64,000 bases of DNA from Berberis thunbergii. Lineage: Eukaryota; Streptophyta; Magnoliopsida; Ranunculales; Berberidaceae. Shown here piece by piece: positions 48,701-60,644 of the stretch. The translations under genes were made by a program, and so were the position numbers. The notes under the pieces are model-generated. The model was not told the DNA's origin. It did no database searches and saw only the letters and a program-made list of their open reading frames with translations. Each line of letters starts with the position of its first letter. Within the stretch, counting starts at the first letter, position 1. The DNA is taken from the NCBI GenBank assembly GCA_003290165.1, contig QNQO01006985.1, positions 1 to 64,000 on the forward strand, in the 5' to 3' direction.

Positions 48701-51700
48701 ACTGGTTTACAGTTACCTAGGACAGTTTCACCATGAGAACAGGACAATTTGACACATGCACCTGTGTACTCTTAATTTTCTTGGCTTATTAGTTACATTT
48801 ATTTTATTATGTTACACAATGGTTGCCATTCATGTGCTTCATCTTTTATTAGATTTCCTTCACTGAACCTAGGAAACAGCATTTTCTGCTTGCTTACAGA
48901 GTGACAACTTCCTTTTCGAACATGCCATTTGATAAATAAATATGATCCCCATATTGTCTAATGTATTAGTCATATTTTTGTTATGATGATATGTTTAGTC
49001 TCTTGGTTGTGTATAACTTCAGTCTTGACTGGTACTCACAACCTTATCTATGCACCTCTTCTGACTGTACTTTATAACTAGATGAACACTGAATTTAATT
49101 AGTCCATCTTTGCAGTGATATGCTTATCAAGATATGTTTGACACATTCAATCCATGTGCAAAATGGTTCACATTTCCTCTTTAATTTTCAGGCTTCAAAG
49201 AGGAACTTGCATCCAGTGCAATTGGTGAATATTCACCCGAGTTTGGGGTTGTGCAAGATGCTGATCGTCTTGATGCAATTGGTGCTATTGGTAAATTTTG
49301 TACTTACTTATGAGTGCATGATCATAGTAACTTGATGAGCCCATGCTTGTAACAGTGGCCTTCCTTAGCTTTGTGCTTCTGGATTATAATCTTTCAATGC
49401 AGTTGAACCAATATTATTGTCTGCAAATGATCTTATCAGTTGGTCAGCATAATTGAACAGTGAATGCAATGATAAAATCCCTGGTGCATGTCACTAACTC
49501 GGAATTATCATTCTGCAAGTTATGTTTGTTACTGCCAAAACTTCTTGTCATCATTGGTCTAGAAAAGCTTTATGTGGGTCTCTCACTGTGTTCGCCACAA
49601 TTAGCCAGCTCATAAAAATCAAAATTTCCATTTATTAATGTTTCAGAGACTGCTAATTTTGGATCTAAAAATCATGTTTACTATGAAGTATGAATAGTTC
49701 ACCACATTGTGGATGGAAAATGAGAGAGTGTTCATTCACCATTTAGCATACCACACCTTATATCAATCATAGTGTGATGTGCAATCTGATTTGTTTGTTA
49801 TATGATGGTGTCTAAATTGGGAGTAGCATTATTGGTGTTTGTTTGCGTCTGATTGTGAAATGCATTTATCACTGCAGGTCCATAATTGCTGATATTGTGT
49901 GTTTGTACATATATCTATGTTGTTAAACCACTGTCAAACAAGATCTGTATTTTTCATCTGAATTGTATGATTCACAATATAGCTAGCATGCACATTCTGA
50001 GCGAAGGAAAAGAACTGTAAAACATGTAGTTTACTATTTATTTATTTATTATATTTTCTGGTTTTGTTTCTTGAAATTCCCTAGTGGACCTTATGCGATG
50101 TTTGAGTTTAAGAAGATTTATTTTATATTTATTTTTTGTAGGGTGAAGATTCAAAAGATTAAGCAGACTTATGTTGAAGTAACTTAATCTTAGAATAATA
50201 GGGGTTTGGATTATTGAGACTGAACGCACATATGTGACATATGACAAGTGCCTAGTTCCAGTTTAGTTGAAACAAGAATTATTTTTTTAATCGTGTTCTA
50301 GAGCTTGGTTGGATCAAAGATAATGAAAATTTTCAAATGTTCGAAGAAAATTATGAGAGACAGGCATGTAAAAAGATTTTATACATGGTAAATCACAACT
50401 TTATGTACATAGACTTCTACAAGATTTTCTTCTTATGAGCATACTTGAGAAATTACAATACCTGTAGTTATTAGGTAACAATAATTTTAATGGAAGAAAT
50501 GAATGTCTTATGTTTTGTTCCTATCTGTATGTTATTTATCTATGTTCTAACACATCGTGCATGTCTGTATATATATATAAGCATATCATGATTTCAATAT
50601 GAAAAGCATGTTATCATAGTTGGAAAATATTTGAACATCGTCTTGTATTTCATTTCAGGAATTGCTCGTTGTTTTACATTTGGTGGAAGTCGAAACAGAG
50701 TATTGCATGATCCTAATATTCAGCCACGTGTAGACATGACCAAGGAACAATACATAAAAAATGATGAGCAAACTACAGTGAATCACTTTCATGAGAAGCT
50801 ACTCAAGCTTAAGGATCTGATGAAAACAAAGGTGAATTATTCAGCCACGTGTAGACATAACCATTTTATTCTTGAAAACATAGATGGATCTCAATATCGT
50901 CAAAATATATGATTTTCAACTTTCACACTGAAGCAACATTTTACCTTTCCACCCAAACACCCCAGAAAGAATCAAAAGGTAACAATTTCAATCCTTGAGT
51001 AAATTTTATTTTATTTCCAACTTATTCATTTATTAATTTTTTTTGTAAAGAATGAGTATTGATGATTGAATAAGAATCAAACTTGACCCAGATAATGTAA
51101 GCAAAATGAGATTCTTTACGAAGATTTTTGTTACTTCTTGTAGCTGCTAGAGGCATTGAATCTTGTTTCTTGCTTCTCATCGTTGCTGGTGATGTTGACA
51201 TTTTTGGTTGTTTCTTGTTGTTGCTGAAGCAATTGAAGTTTTCTTAACTAAATTGTGAAGTATTCTCCTGTTGTTTTTGTTGTTTCTTCTCGTTGTTTGA
51301 GCCCTTGAAGTTAGTTTGCTGCTGTTTCCCTGCCTGTCTTTGCTGGTACTGTTGAACATTTTTGTTGCTTTCTGTTATTGGCAAAGCTGTTAAAGTTTGT
51401 TCCTTGCTTCTTCTTGTTGAGAAAGCATCCACAGCTATGGTCTTTTCATTTCTGACTTTAAAGATCACCTTTGATATCAGCGTTTGTCCAGGGAATGTTA
51501 AAGGATTCTTGTCAGGTTTCTTGACTCTTCTACAAACTAGACATAATATTTTGTTCTATGAGCAAGTGGACTTGCATACATGTAGACGACATCTTTGATA
51601 AGAGGGGTTACTAGGTCCGTGAGTAGTTTGTTCCTTTTATTGCTGTGTGTTTCCAGTGTCTTACTTTACTAGTTGGTATAGTTTCCTTCTTGTAGGAGTT

Positions 51701-52345
51701 TCACTGTTCACCCTTTTTCCAATTGTAATAGTTTACGATTATAAATAGATATGTGCGAGAGTCACCCTAGATTATTTATTCCTCTCATACTTTCTTTATT
51801 TTATTCTTTTTGTCTATATCTTGGTTGCTTACTGCAATCCAGCCTAGATAAAACAAGACTAGCACAGTGATTGGTCAATGTGATACTGGAAATGTTTCAT
51901 ACAGTAAGTTGGACATTGTGTAAGTGTAACTACTCATTCTCTTAGACAATTGTAGCAATTAGTCATTTAAAATTTACTCCTAAAAAGCTTTTCCATCATT
52001 CTGTCACAGAGTGATATAGAACATGCTAAGTCAATCACCAGAACCATAAAAAGGATCTAGTTTGTGTTCTCTTTACTGTCTTAAACTAAGTCGAGCTAGC
52101 GTGATTTGAAACTGTTCTTATGACAAAGCTTCTTAAACAACAGTATAAAGGTTGACTAGAATAACAGCTAACAAGATCCATGCTGCTATTACTTCCTACT
52201 TTTATCTTCCTTTTCTTTAAGCTCGGGTTTACTAATTCTTTGCTATTTGAAAATTCAGGCTGGGCAAAGAAGAGCTGAAAAAAGGCACAAATTCATGGAG
52301 GAGTACTTGAAAGAGTTTTATGAAGAATGGGATGGAAGAGCTTGA
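36760..52345 (+). CDS. HD-domain metal-dependent phosphohydrolase, 7 exons
   Basis: Exons 36760-36921, 45389-45419, 46074-46092, 47614-47711, 49192-49290, 50659-50831 and 52259-52345, all with GT-AG borders and compatible phases, give 222 residues. The product belongs to the small stand-alone HD family of the YpgQ/YedJ type, which hydrolyse (d)NTPs or other phosphate esters with a divalent metal. The HD ligands are visible: His28 in [10 protein letters not shown], His62-Asp63 in LLHDIGDYKYV, and Asp126/Asp128 in [14 protein letters not shown]. Then come ARCFTFGG and a charged C-terminus ending EEWDGRA. The start is the only upstream ATG and matches the usual N-terminus. No targeting peptide, so probably cytosolic. 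Exons 2 and 3 are 31 and 19 nt. Intron 1 (8.5 kb) holds a 4.7-kb copia element in the sense direction. The exact substrate is unknown. Confidence 0.93.
36922..39737 (+). other. intron 1 of the HD-domain gene, part left of the copia element
   Basis: AT-rich, non-coding. It contains three tandem copies of a 38/39-bp unit (CCCACTTGTTAATAGTTAAACC) at 38281-38395, and T/A-rich stretches around 39360-39520. No gene seen. Confidence 0.6.
39738..40015 (+). repeat. copia 5' LTR
   Basis: 278 bp. A TATA-like box TATATAAAG at about 39918 and a CAATAAAA signal about 20 bp later mark the expected promoter and polyadenylation region. Confidence 0.95.
40095..44098 (+). pseudogene. copia gag-pol, decayed
   Basis: Gag starts at 40095 and has a stop at 40332. 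Zinc knuckle CX2CX4HX4C at about 40851-40892. Protease motif LDSG near 41003. A frameshift near 41040 separates it from the GAG-pre-integrase region ([14 protein letters not shown], about 41390). Frameshift near 41550, then integrase ([24 protein letters not shown]), with a stop at 41739. Frameshift near 42475, then reverse transcriptase (KWVYKTKYN, a TGA at 42863, [10 protein letters not shown]), a short insertion with a stop near 43018, and the YVDDL catalytic motif at about 43146. RNase H (FTDSDFAGD, a TGA at 43721, [20 protein letters not shown]) ends at 44098. Two of the stops are TGA where a tryptophan is expected. Not functional. Confidence 0.93.
44136..44413 (+). repeat. copia 3' LTR
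   Basis: 278 bp, about 96% identical to the 5' LTR. Ends TTCCTAACA and is followed by the target duplication ACCTC. Confidence 0.95.
46760..47060 (-). other. possible LTR-element scrap in intron 3 of the HD-domain gene
   Basis: On the minus strand, TGGCATCAGAGCTCAAG near 47017-47001 resembles a primer-binding site for initiator Met tRNA. No flanking LTR pair is seen. Confidence 0.25.
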
Positions 52346-52985
52346 ACAAAGGTACACCTCAAGTTGCAGTGGATCCATTTTTTGCTACATGCATGAACAT
52401 CTGCAAGTGTCACGAATCCAACCTTAATACAGAGTCGAATATTAGATTCATAAACTAAACATTTCTAGTATTACACGTGTTGTCAATAAATTTTCATTGT
52501 CAAAAGGAATTGAATAGAATAGTGGTTTTTATGACTTCAACAAATTTTCAAATTTAACTGATATAAACAGTGAAATTTTGTTCAAATCAACTTGGTTGTT
52601 GATTGACTGAGTTTATGCTAGTTAGCCAATGTATGATAAAGGAGTCGAGAGACTCTTCTGATGTAAAAAAAAATTGTCAAATTCTGACATTTACCACACA
52701 ATAGAAGTAGTACATGTTGAAACATGCTTTTTTGTTGTAACTGCTACTTCAAGAAATTAGAGAAATCTGGACTATTATAACGACAGAAGGGTGGGATGAA
52801 GTGAAATCCTTTGCGAATTTATAAGAAACTATTTCGTTCTTATCAGAAGATAAGGAAAAAAGAACAATAATACTAAATAGAATGGTGAATGGGGTACACT
52901 TATATAGTTTATTATAGTTCTATATTTATTGTACCTATTATTATATACCTATAATCTATATACTTATCATAAGATATCTTTAAAA
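52346..52985. other. 3' flank of the HD-domain gene, no gene seen
   Basis: Presumed 3' UTR followed by AT-rich sequence with TATA-like repeats (52895-52980). No coding frame. Confidence 0.4.
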
Positions 52986-53018
52986 CTGGTACAAATATTA
53001 AATCGAGGTATATAGTCT

Positions 53019-53129
53019 ATGACCATTTTCAACTTTTCCTCTTTTTTTGTGCATTTAGTAGGCCTAGTATTTTCGGCCATTGCAATGGCTTCTTTATCTA
53101 TTTATGTTCAAAAAATTAAGATTGTCTAG
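53019..53129 (+). pseudogene. psaI: psaI-like (photosystem I subunit VIII), plastid-derived copy
   Basis: 36-codon frame with start and stop, the same length as plastid psaI. It retains the membrane segment LVGLVFSAIAMASLSIYVQK, with substitutions such as His and Ser at positions that are Pro in typical PsaI. In plastids PsaI is a one-helix PSI subunit. In the nucleus this copy has no promoter or transit peptide and is presumably dead. Confidence 0.75.
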
Positions 53130-53130
53130 A

Positions 53131-53318
53131 TTCGGCAGGACCAAATCGCATCAACTTATTTCAAGAATTTTACTTGGATCCTAATAGAATTGTCTCTTTA
53201 TTAGAATATAGTCCAAGATATGACTTTTTTCGAAGTGTTGTTATGCATCCGGAAACATTAGATGTGGATAAAAGCATTATAGCTATTTTAAAAAGGATTA
53301 GCAGATGTCTGAAATCAG
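53131..53318 (+). other. unidentified open stretch between the psaI and ycf4 pieces
   Basis: One frame stays open for about 60 codons (GPNRINLFQEFYLDPNR, later SVVMHPETLDVDKSI) to a TAG at 53348-53350. It looks coding-like, but I cannot assign it. It may be plastid spacer or a second organellar piece. Confidence 0.25.
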
Positions 53319-53749
53319 AAGTCAGTATATCTATATGTATATATCCATAGTGGAATCCTATGGCAGAGATTCTTTTTTACCAAACCGATTCTTTGAATTA
53401 TTCCAAATGATTCATATCAAAATAGTGCTAGTTGATGATAGTTACTTCGGGAAAAAAAAACATAAAGCCAAAATTTTTGGGGTTATTTCCAATAATGCAA
53501 TTGGATCTAGTATAAACAGGCGATCATAACGTATATGGATAGAACTTATAACGGGGTCTTGAAAAACAAGTAATTTCTTCCACTCAATTTAAAGCCCCCA
53601 ATTATCTATAAACTAAAAAAAGGACCTTATGCATAATTCAATTGAACAATCTAAGTTGTACAAAATTATAATTAATCAGTGTATACAGATAAAAACACAT
53701 ACACATGTCGTGTGCTCGAAAGGGTGATAAAAATTTAATACAAAAAAAA

Positions 53750-54300
53750 AAGTATGCGGAGGTGTGCACGGGACGGGATGGACAGGATCAGCATGCTTGA
53801 TTATAAATTATTTTGACAATTTATAACATAATAAACACAATCTGTAACATATTACAGCATGTAACACAATAACATATTTCAACAAAACATAATAAACACA
53901 ATCTCTAGCATAATAAACATAGTAATGTGTAACATATTACTATGTTGTAACATAAAAAATATAGATTTCATTCACAATCTGTAACATAAACTATTGTTAC
54001 ATAAACATAGACTTCATTCACAATATGTAACATAAACTTCATTTTGACTTCATTCACACTTCATTGATTCATTCTGACTTCATTCAGAAACATAACAAAC
54101 ATAATACACAACATGTAACATTATACCCAAATTTTATATGGGCATCCAAACAATTGCAATTCTAAAATAAATATTAAAATTATTAATAATAAATATTACA
54201 AAATCAGTACGGGACGGGATCAGGATGAGATTAATCAATCCCAATAAGATCCAAAAAAATCATGAAATACCCACCCCTATCTCGCCCCTATGTGCACGCG
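53750..54300. repeat. AT-rich degenerate repeat block bounded by GGGACGGGAT
   Basis: GGGACGGGAT occurs at about 53770 and 54210, enclosing many variants of TAACATAATAAACACAATCT and CTTCATTCACA. The right side ends with ACCCACCCCTA, a hAT-like end. Perhaps a MITE with one damaged end. Confidence 0.35.
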
Positions 54301-54585
54301 TAGTGTGCGAGGAATCCTTAACATCAAGGAAATAAACAAGCTTTTTGATTAATGAACCAATCTCATTTTATTGAAGAAACAACAAATGCAGCAGTCTTGA
54401 AATAGGTATTATTATCAATACCAACCTACCAACATTCATGACTATTACCTGAATCCTCTCTTCTTCTTTCCCCCCTTTACTATACCCATCTTCCCTCGAA
54501 CAAAGTATGGACATAAGTAATTAAAATAATGATAAAATATGAATTACACTGACAACAGTTAACCGTAAACATTTCCTTTTCGATG

Positions 54586-56426
54586 TTAAGTTTGGATCTT
54601 GAGATAATCTTTAAGCTCATTGGGATCTCTCCTTTCAAGTTTGACCTTCAATCCATGCTTCATGTACATTGTCAATGCCAGTTTGGGTACTACTGGATGA
54701 TCTTCCAAAACCTTGACTCGGTAACGATATAAGATTGAGGCAGCGACAAACTTCATTTGATAGTAAGCGAAATCCTTGCCTAAGCACAGCCTGGGCCCTC
54801 CATTGAAGGCTGAGAATTTGTAAGCCGATTCACTCGTGAATCGACCTTCTCGCAACCACCTCTCCGGCTTGAATTCTCTGCAGTCCTTTCCCCATATACT
54901 CTCCATTCTTCCCATTGCATAAATTGCATAAATCACCTTTGCTCCTTTCTTTAGTATGGTACCGTCAGGTAATTCTTCATCTTCAATCACCTGAAAAAAG
55001 AAAAGGCAATCTTTACGAAACTTTCTTTAATTATTAGGATAAATACTGAAATAAATAAATATGTATTGGTGAATACCTCCTTGTGGTCCAAAGGCACTGA
55101 AGGATACAACCTAAGAGCCTCTGACAGAGATGCATGCAGATACTCCATCTTTTTCACCTCCTGAGGCTTGAATATTAAACCACAAACCCCTTCATTCACT
55201 TGTTCTTCATTGTTCCTGTCCCCAATTATTCGTTGAATCTCCTCTAGAATTCGCCCTTCAACCTCTGGATTATTATTAACCAACCAAAAGAACCAACTTA
55301 ATGCAACAGAAGAAGTATCTCTCCCTGCAAGAATAAAGTTCACACATATGTCCCTCAGGAACTTATCGGAGAAAGCCTCTCCTTGCTCGTCTTTCAATCT
55401 CATGAACACGGTCAATAGATCAGATCTAGATTTTTTCTCATTTTGTAAATCAAGAGCAAGCTCTTTCTTCCTTGAATTAATCACCCCATTCGCGAAATCA
55501 TCTACTTGTCTTATACATCTCTTGAGTTCCTTCTCAAGACCAATGTTGAAATACCTCATAATCTTCCATAAGAAGGTTGGGGTCACAAAGCGTAATACGG
55601 TCACCTCTGTGGCATCTTCAAAGGCTTTAGCGAATGGTATCTTAGGCAATCCTTGGCTGAGACAGCCAGGGTCTGCTCCGAAGGCTATCATGCACACGTT
55701 GTCAAATGTGAGCCTTAGTAGAACGTCTTGCAAGTTTATGTAGTTTCCAGCAGAGTTTTGTTTGATCGAGTCTTCTAGTACTGGCAACAGACGTGAATGG
55801 ACTAGCTCGTTTAACGACTCCGTAGTCATGTTACGAAAGTCTGATGAGTGGAATTCGATGCTGGCAGTCTTCCTCTGTCTACGCCATATTTCGTCGTCTG
55901 CGCTAAATATACCATCACCAAGGAGGTCACGAACAGTGTTGCGAAAGTAATCCCCTTTGGGAAAATTAGTGAATTTGGTCTTCAGAAGGTACTCCAAATT
56001 CCTAGGGTCCGAGGTTACAGCACAATTCAGGTTACTAAACCAAGGACCCTTGAAAATGAAAGTACCATTTCCATGGTGGAGTAAGCCACAGAGCCATTCG
56101 TAGGTTTCACCTCGAAGAATACTTCCGATCAAGGAAGGCAACATCCCGAAAACAGGCCATACAGCTAGGCCATATCGTTTTCTTTGCCTAAGTGCATGAA
56201 TAACCAGGAAGAAGACCAGCGCGACGAGAACTTCAGCTGCACGTATCTCTGACAGAATCAGTGATCGTTTTGGAAATTCGAAAAATCCAACACTAACTGC
56301 AGCATGAGAGGCAGGACACCCAGAGGTTTGGTTGCATAGGTTGCTCATGTTGATAGGAAGGTGATGGTGCAGTAACTGTAAGAAAGGATGATATGTGAAT
56401 GAGTAGCTAACGCATGAAGACGGCAT
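54586..56426 (-). CDS. CYP86B1: cytochrome P450, CYP86B1-type fatty-acid omega-hydroxylase
   Basis: Two minus-strand exons, 56426-55077 and 54990-54586, joined in phase 0, encode 584 residues. CYP86B1 is an ER-bound monooxygenase that omega-hydroxylates very-long-chain (C22-C24) fatty acids for suberin. Seen here: an N-terminal extension, a membrane anchor at about 62-79, a WPVFGMLPS hinge, the C-helix WRRQR (181-185), the I-helix AGRDTSS (367-373), the K-helix ExxR (EALR, 436-439), a PERW motif (492-495) and the heme loop FNGGPRLCLG with ligand Cys519. The single intron sits between DHKE and VIEDEELPDG, where CYP86-type genes commonly have it. The frame is intact. The first ATG was taken; Met27 is an alternative start. 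A TATATG lies about 50 bp upstream. Confidence 0.93.
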
Positions 56427-57600
56427 TGTGTTATAGGGAGTTGGGGGTTTTGTTTCTTATGTGCATAGTTGCATATAGCAGTTTTGATTTGGTGAGCTGA
56501 AAGTTGGTCTTTGGTCCTAATTTTTTTACTAGTTTTTGGTTTGCTTCGGGTATGGAGTCTTTACCCTTTTTAGGTATTACTTCCACGTGAGAGGGGAAAT
56601 GTGAATTGAGTGTGGAAATTCAGAGTTGCTGTTTAGAGGTGTGTTGAAATATAGTGGGGTTTGTTTAAAGGATTGGAGATGGAGGATGAAGAGTGGGTGT
56701 GACAGATAGCCTATTAGTGCAACAGTCTCAACACCCATTTCCACCTCACCTCGCCTCAGGAATATGAATATGCATCTCCCTAGAATACTCTATTTTACAC
56801 TAATTATTCTCGACTGCGATATGGCACCACACTATCTTATACTTGACGAAACCAAATGAAACCGCTCTCTAATTCATGATATTTCTTTGCCCAAAATATG
56901 TACTTGGGGTTGGGTAGTAATTGATGAGTGTCTGTCAGTTTAAAAATAATAATAACAATAAATTTTATATATAAAAATAAAAAAATCCGGAACTTCTTAA
57001 ACCATTTATATGCCTGGAAATTCTCTTTTTGTTTTTTCTTACATATTTGGTGATTGTAACATGATGTTGGGGATAACTTTATTCTTTTCATTATAGGGAA
57101 TATACTATATTTTGACCTAAAGGATAGAGGAATATTGTTGTGGGCAATGGTGGTTCCACCCAAAATATAGAATGTGTGACTTGATGCCTAGTGGGTGGAG
57201 CCAATTGAGTGTACCCTTTTATAAGTAATCAACCCTTCTTCCTCTAACATTGGACCAAAGAGGAAACAAGTCTTTGTGCAGGCAACACAAGGGGTTGTTA
57301 GGTTTGATCAACCACTTTTGAGTTGAAAAAGAGAATAAGACTTGATGGAATGGAATACTAGGATTATTGAGTTTCTTCAAGCAAGGTATGAATTTCCTTG
57401 CATAGCAGTTTGATGACATAATTACCTAAATTTTGTACAGTATTATTTGCTGTGCCATTATTATGTGGAAGGTGTAGTTATATTGAGGGAGGTTATAGGT
57501 CATCGTGAATTATGCCCTGGGCCTTTGCTAGTAATAATAAATTAGTAAATAAATAATTGAGGAAGGTCATTCTTTCTAGTCATACTATTTGTAGCGCTAA
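56427..57600. other. upstream region of the P450 gene, no gene seen
   Basis: It should hold the P450 promoter (read on the minus strand). No recognisable coding frame or element. Confidence 0.4.
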
Positions 57601-57624
57601 TATTAATAAAGCAGAAATTCTAAA

Positions 57625-57788
57625 TGTCGAGGGAAAGAGCGAGGAAACCAGCGAGGAAAAGGAGGTGGCGGGGGTGAACGGTTCACCCCCCTCGAGATGT
57701 TTTTGGCGTGCGCATCTTGAGGGGGGTGAACGGTTCACCCCCCGCCACCTCCTTTTCCTCGCTGGTTTCCTCGCCCTTTCCCTCGACA
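57625..57788. repeat. near-perfect GC-rich hairpin (foldback MITE-like), 164 bp
   Basis: Starts TGTCGAGGGAAAG and ends CTTTCCCTCGACA. The outer arms of 66 and 67 bp match with one substitution and one 1-bp indel, and a further 9-bp pair (CTCGAGATG/CATCTTGAG, one mismatch) leaves a loop of about 13 nt. Each arm holds the inner palindrome GGTGAACGGTTCACC. GC content is far above the AT-rich surroundings. The pairing extends weakly outward (ATTCTA/TAGAAT). No target duplication was recognised. Confidence 0.9.
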
Positions 57789-57799
57789 CATAGAATCAC

Positions 57800-60390
57800 T
57801 TTTAATAAAGAGATAAAAGAAGTGAAGACCTTCCACGTCCGCCTAAAATGAAAATTAAGAATTTTCACAACTGGCTAAATCGTTTGTGAAATAAATGTTG
57901 AAAGGTGATTTTGTAATCTAATAGAATGAATCATTATGGTACAAGTCACAACCTTTCCCCATCCACAAGGAAGTGGCAGACCATGTATGCGTTTGTTGAT
58001 GGAAGGATGTTACCAACCCAAACATATACTATTTTCGAAATTTGACTTGCTCGAAAATGACGGGAAAAAAAAAAAAAAAAAAGGTCGGAGGTAGATCAAA
58101 TGGTTCAAGGATGAAGAGGGGCTGCACATTTTCGCTAAAAAAAAAAAAAAAAAAACAAACAAAAATGGTTGGTCGAAGGGTGAGGAGGGGGGGCCTGCAC
58201 ATATTCTCATCTGCAATTCAAATTTGGAAAATGCAACTTTGATTAAAAGTCTCCCAAATCCCTACTCCCTCTCGGCTTTGTAAGCCTTAGCAAAATGTGT
58301 TACAATTGTGTTGTGTACCACATGGTAAAGGTAAACCCTCCTCCTCTATTACATTAGAACAGAGATTGATTGTGTGGTTGGTCTTAGGTGTTAGGGCTCC
58401 CCCCCCCCTCCCCCACCCCAAAAAAAAAATAGACACAATTGAGATGAACAAAGTAAATGGTGGAGCGAAGATTTATTTGGAGTTGAAGCAGTGATTGGTA
58501 GAGGGAGGCAGGGTGATGTAAATCCTTGGTGGGTTTAAATAAGACTATTGATTGGGCTTGTACCGGAATTCCTCCAAATAAAAAAATCTCTTGGGCCCAT
58601 AAATTTTGGAAAATGCTTCACACCCTGGCCTTTGTATCCTACTGAGCAAAAAGCATGCAATTTGATTAACTTTAATCAAAGGATGTTGAATCGTTAAGAG
58701 TTTTCACGTACCTTTTATCCACCAAACTTGATTGAAGAAGAAGAAGAAGAAGGAAACTGTCTTGTTTCTCTTTTCTACTGCTTGATTGATGTGAGGTCAA
58801 GCACACAAATCTGAAGAACTTGTTTATCTCTCTCGCACTTTTTTTTATTACAATAAATATAAATACACATATTGGCTTGTGTATTTATTTATAAAGTAAA
58901 GAAAAAGAGAAAAACAGTTTACTGATTAAACCATAATTCCTACTTTCAATCGAAATAGGATAATAATTCTAAGAAGCATACAACACATGTTCCTTTATTT
59001 ATTCATTTTTATTCTCAACGTAGTTCATGTAGGAGTAGGACTTCCAATGATCTTCTGAAAGATTGCATGGCTGAATATATGTATTTATTATCATCATTCC
59101 ACACATACTACTCATAACCCTCCTCCTTTGGTTGATATGAACAAGACAATCCACTCCAGTTGTTTGGCTTTAATGACTCCAATAGAATTAAGTATGATTT
59201 ATCTCTGTTATGGATAAACTAAGCTGAAGCATTTGGGGGGAATGTATTGTAGCCATTCAAAACATTTGTAGAGATTTTGCACTTTCAATGGCTTTCCCGT
59301 CATGCTTCAATGCACATTCATCGCAATCATAAAGTAACACAATGCAAAAGCACAATTAAAACCAGTAGTCCAAATTCCATCACGCTCGTTTCTTTTATAA
59401 ATAATTTCAGTTTCAATATGCGGCAATTTGACTTTGGGTACCTGACCTCTGTCTTTTTTCTTTCTTAAAAGCACAAGATACCCCAATAAATCATGCATGA
59501 TTAAGAGGTGCAATTGGTTATTAGGGAACACCTGCAATCTTACACGCTTTAAACATATGATATAAAGATGGCATTAGTGAGTAATGTTATTCTGAGAATT
59601 GACTAATAGGAAGGATGTCCGACCATCACACCAAGGGGAATCAAACTCTTACCGAGAAGAACCATCCGCTGTCCCCATTAATTCGGAACTGCAGGAGGAT
59701 GTTCCAAGCTTTCTCCCACATAAGGCAGACCAAAATTTATCCCCATGGAAACTTTGAGAGGACCAAATCGAATAGTCTATGACAGTTTTGGTTATTCAGC
59801 TTGGTATGCAAGTAATGTAATCTAATATAGTTTACTATGCATTTGGTTGCAAAAATGCAACATTAGCTTGGATTTTATACTAAAATATTTGTGGTTAAAT
59901 ATCACAGCCATTTCAAATTTTTATTTCTTCTTTAGAAAAAAAAAAAAAAAAAACCAGTGAGACAGGGGAGTTGCGAAGCTGTAGGTAAGTAGGAGTTTTA
60001 TTGCGACAATAAAACCTTGAGATGGTGGTGCAGGGAATCTGTAGTCAGACGTTATGGAACAATGTTCCCTGTTAATACCATTTTGAATGTTCAGTCTTTT
60101 CTGTCCTTGAAAATATTATGTTCATGCTATAGAATATCAGCTTGGTTTGGTTTCAGTTCAATAACTGGTTAAAAGTACAATGGGCGTTTTGCATTTTGGG
60201 GTCTCTGATTCTCATTGGAACGTGATCATCATCTAATTCTAATTCAGTCATGGGTATCAGTTTAAATACATGAATGGTCGTACAGTGTGGGCTTTGAAAC
60301 CTCTTATTTCTAATGTCTATCTATATCTAGGTGGTCAATATTCTCTACAGTTTATTAGTAGAACCAAAACTCAGCTATCCCATGATATGG
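57800..60390. other. intergenic stretch without a supported gene
   Basis: Homopolymer-rich: two A runs of 19 or so at about 58065 and 58138 separated by a similar G-rich phrase (GGTCG...AGGGG), C and A runs near 58400-58428, AAGAAG repeats near 58735, and an A run at about 59938-59953. No gene or clear element border. Confidence 0.4.
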
Positions 60391-60404
60391 AGTATGCTTC
60401 TACT

Positions 60405-60500
60405 AACAGCATCTCCAAGGGAGTCTCTAAATTGGCCAACATTCCAATTTGGGACTTGTGGGAAAAAAAATATGCTCCAATGAAACACCCTATGCATACA
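60405..60500. mobile_element. one-ended MITE scrap (GCATCTCCAA type)
   Basis: AGCATCTCCAAGGGAGTCTC, then CTAAATTGG, resembles the terminal repeat of the element at 34174. No opposite end was found within 1 kb. Confidence 0.35.
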
Positions 60501-60644
60501 TACATACAAAAATGTAGAAATTTAAGGGAAAAAATTAAATATTTCGAAATAACTCTTAGAAATTTCGCAAAATCAGTCTTTGATAGAATAACAAGCATAT
60601 TGCCCAAAACAGGCTCGAGTATGGTTATTTCACTTATGAGATGA

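Larger units (their letters stand above)
52990..53585 (+). other. nuclear insertion of plastid DNA (psaI-ycf4 region)
   Basis: Contains a psaI-like frame (53019-53129) and, 380 bp further, sequence matching the start of plastid ycf4 (about 53512-53580: GGCGATCA, then ACGTATATGGATAGAACTTA, ACGGGGTCT). psaI and ycf4 are adjacent in this order in most plastid genomes. Between them lies spacer-like sequence with GAATCCTATGGCAGAGATTC. The ycf4 start codon is gone and an early stop is present, so this is a decayed transfer. Confidence 0.75.
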
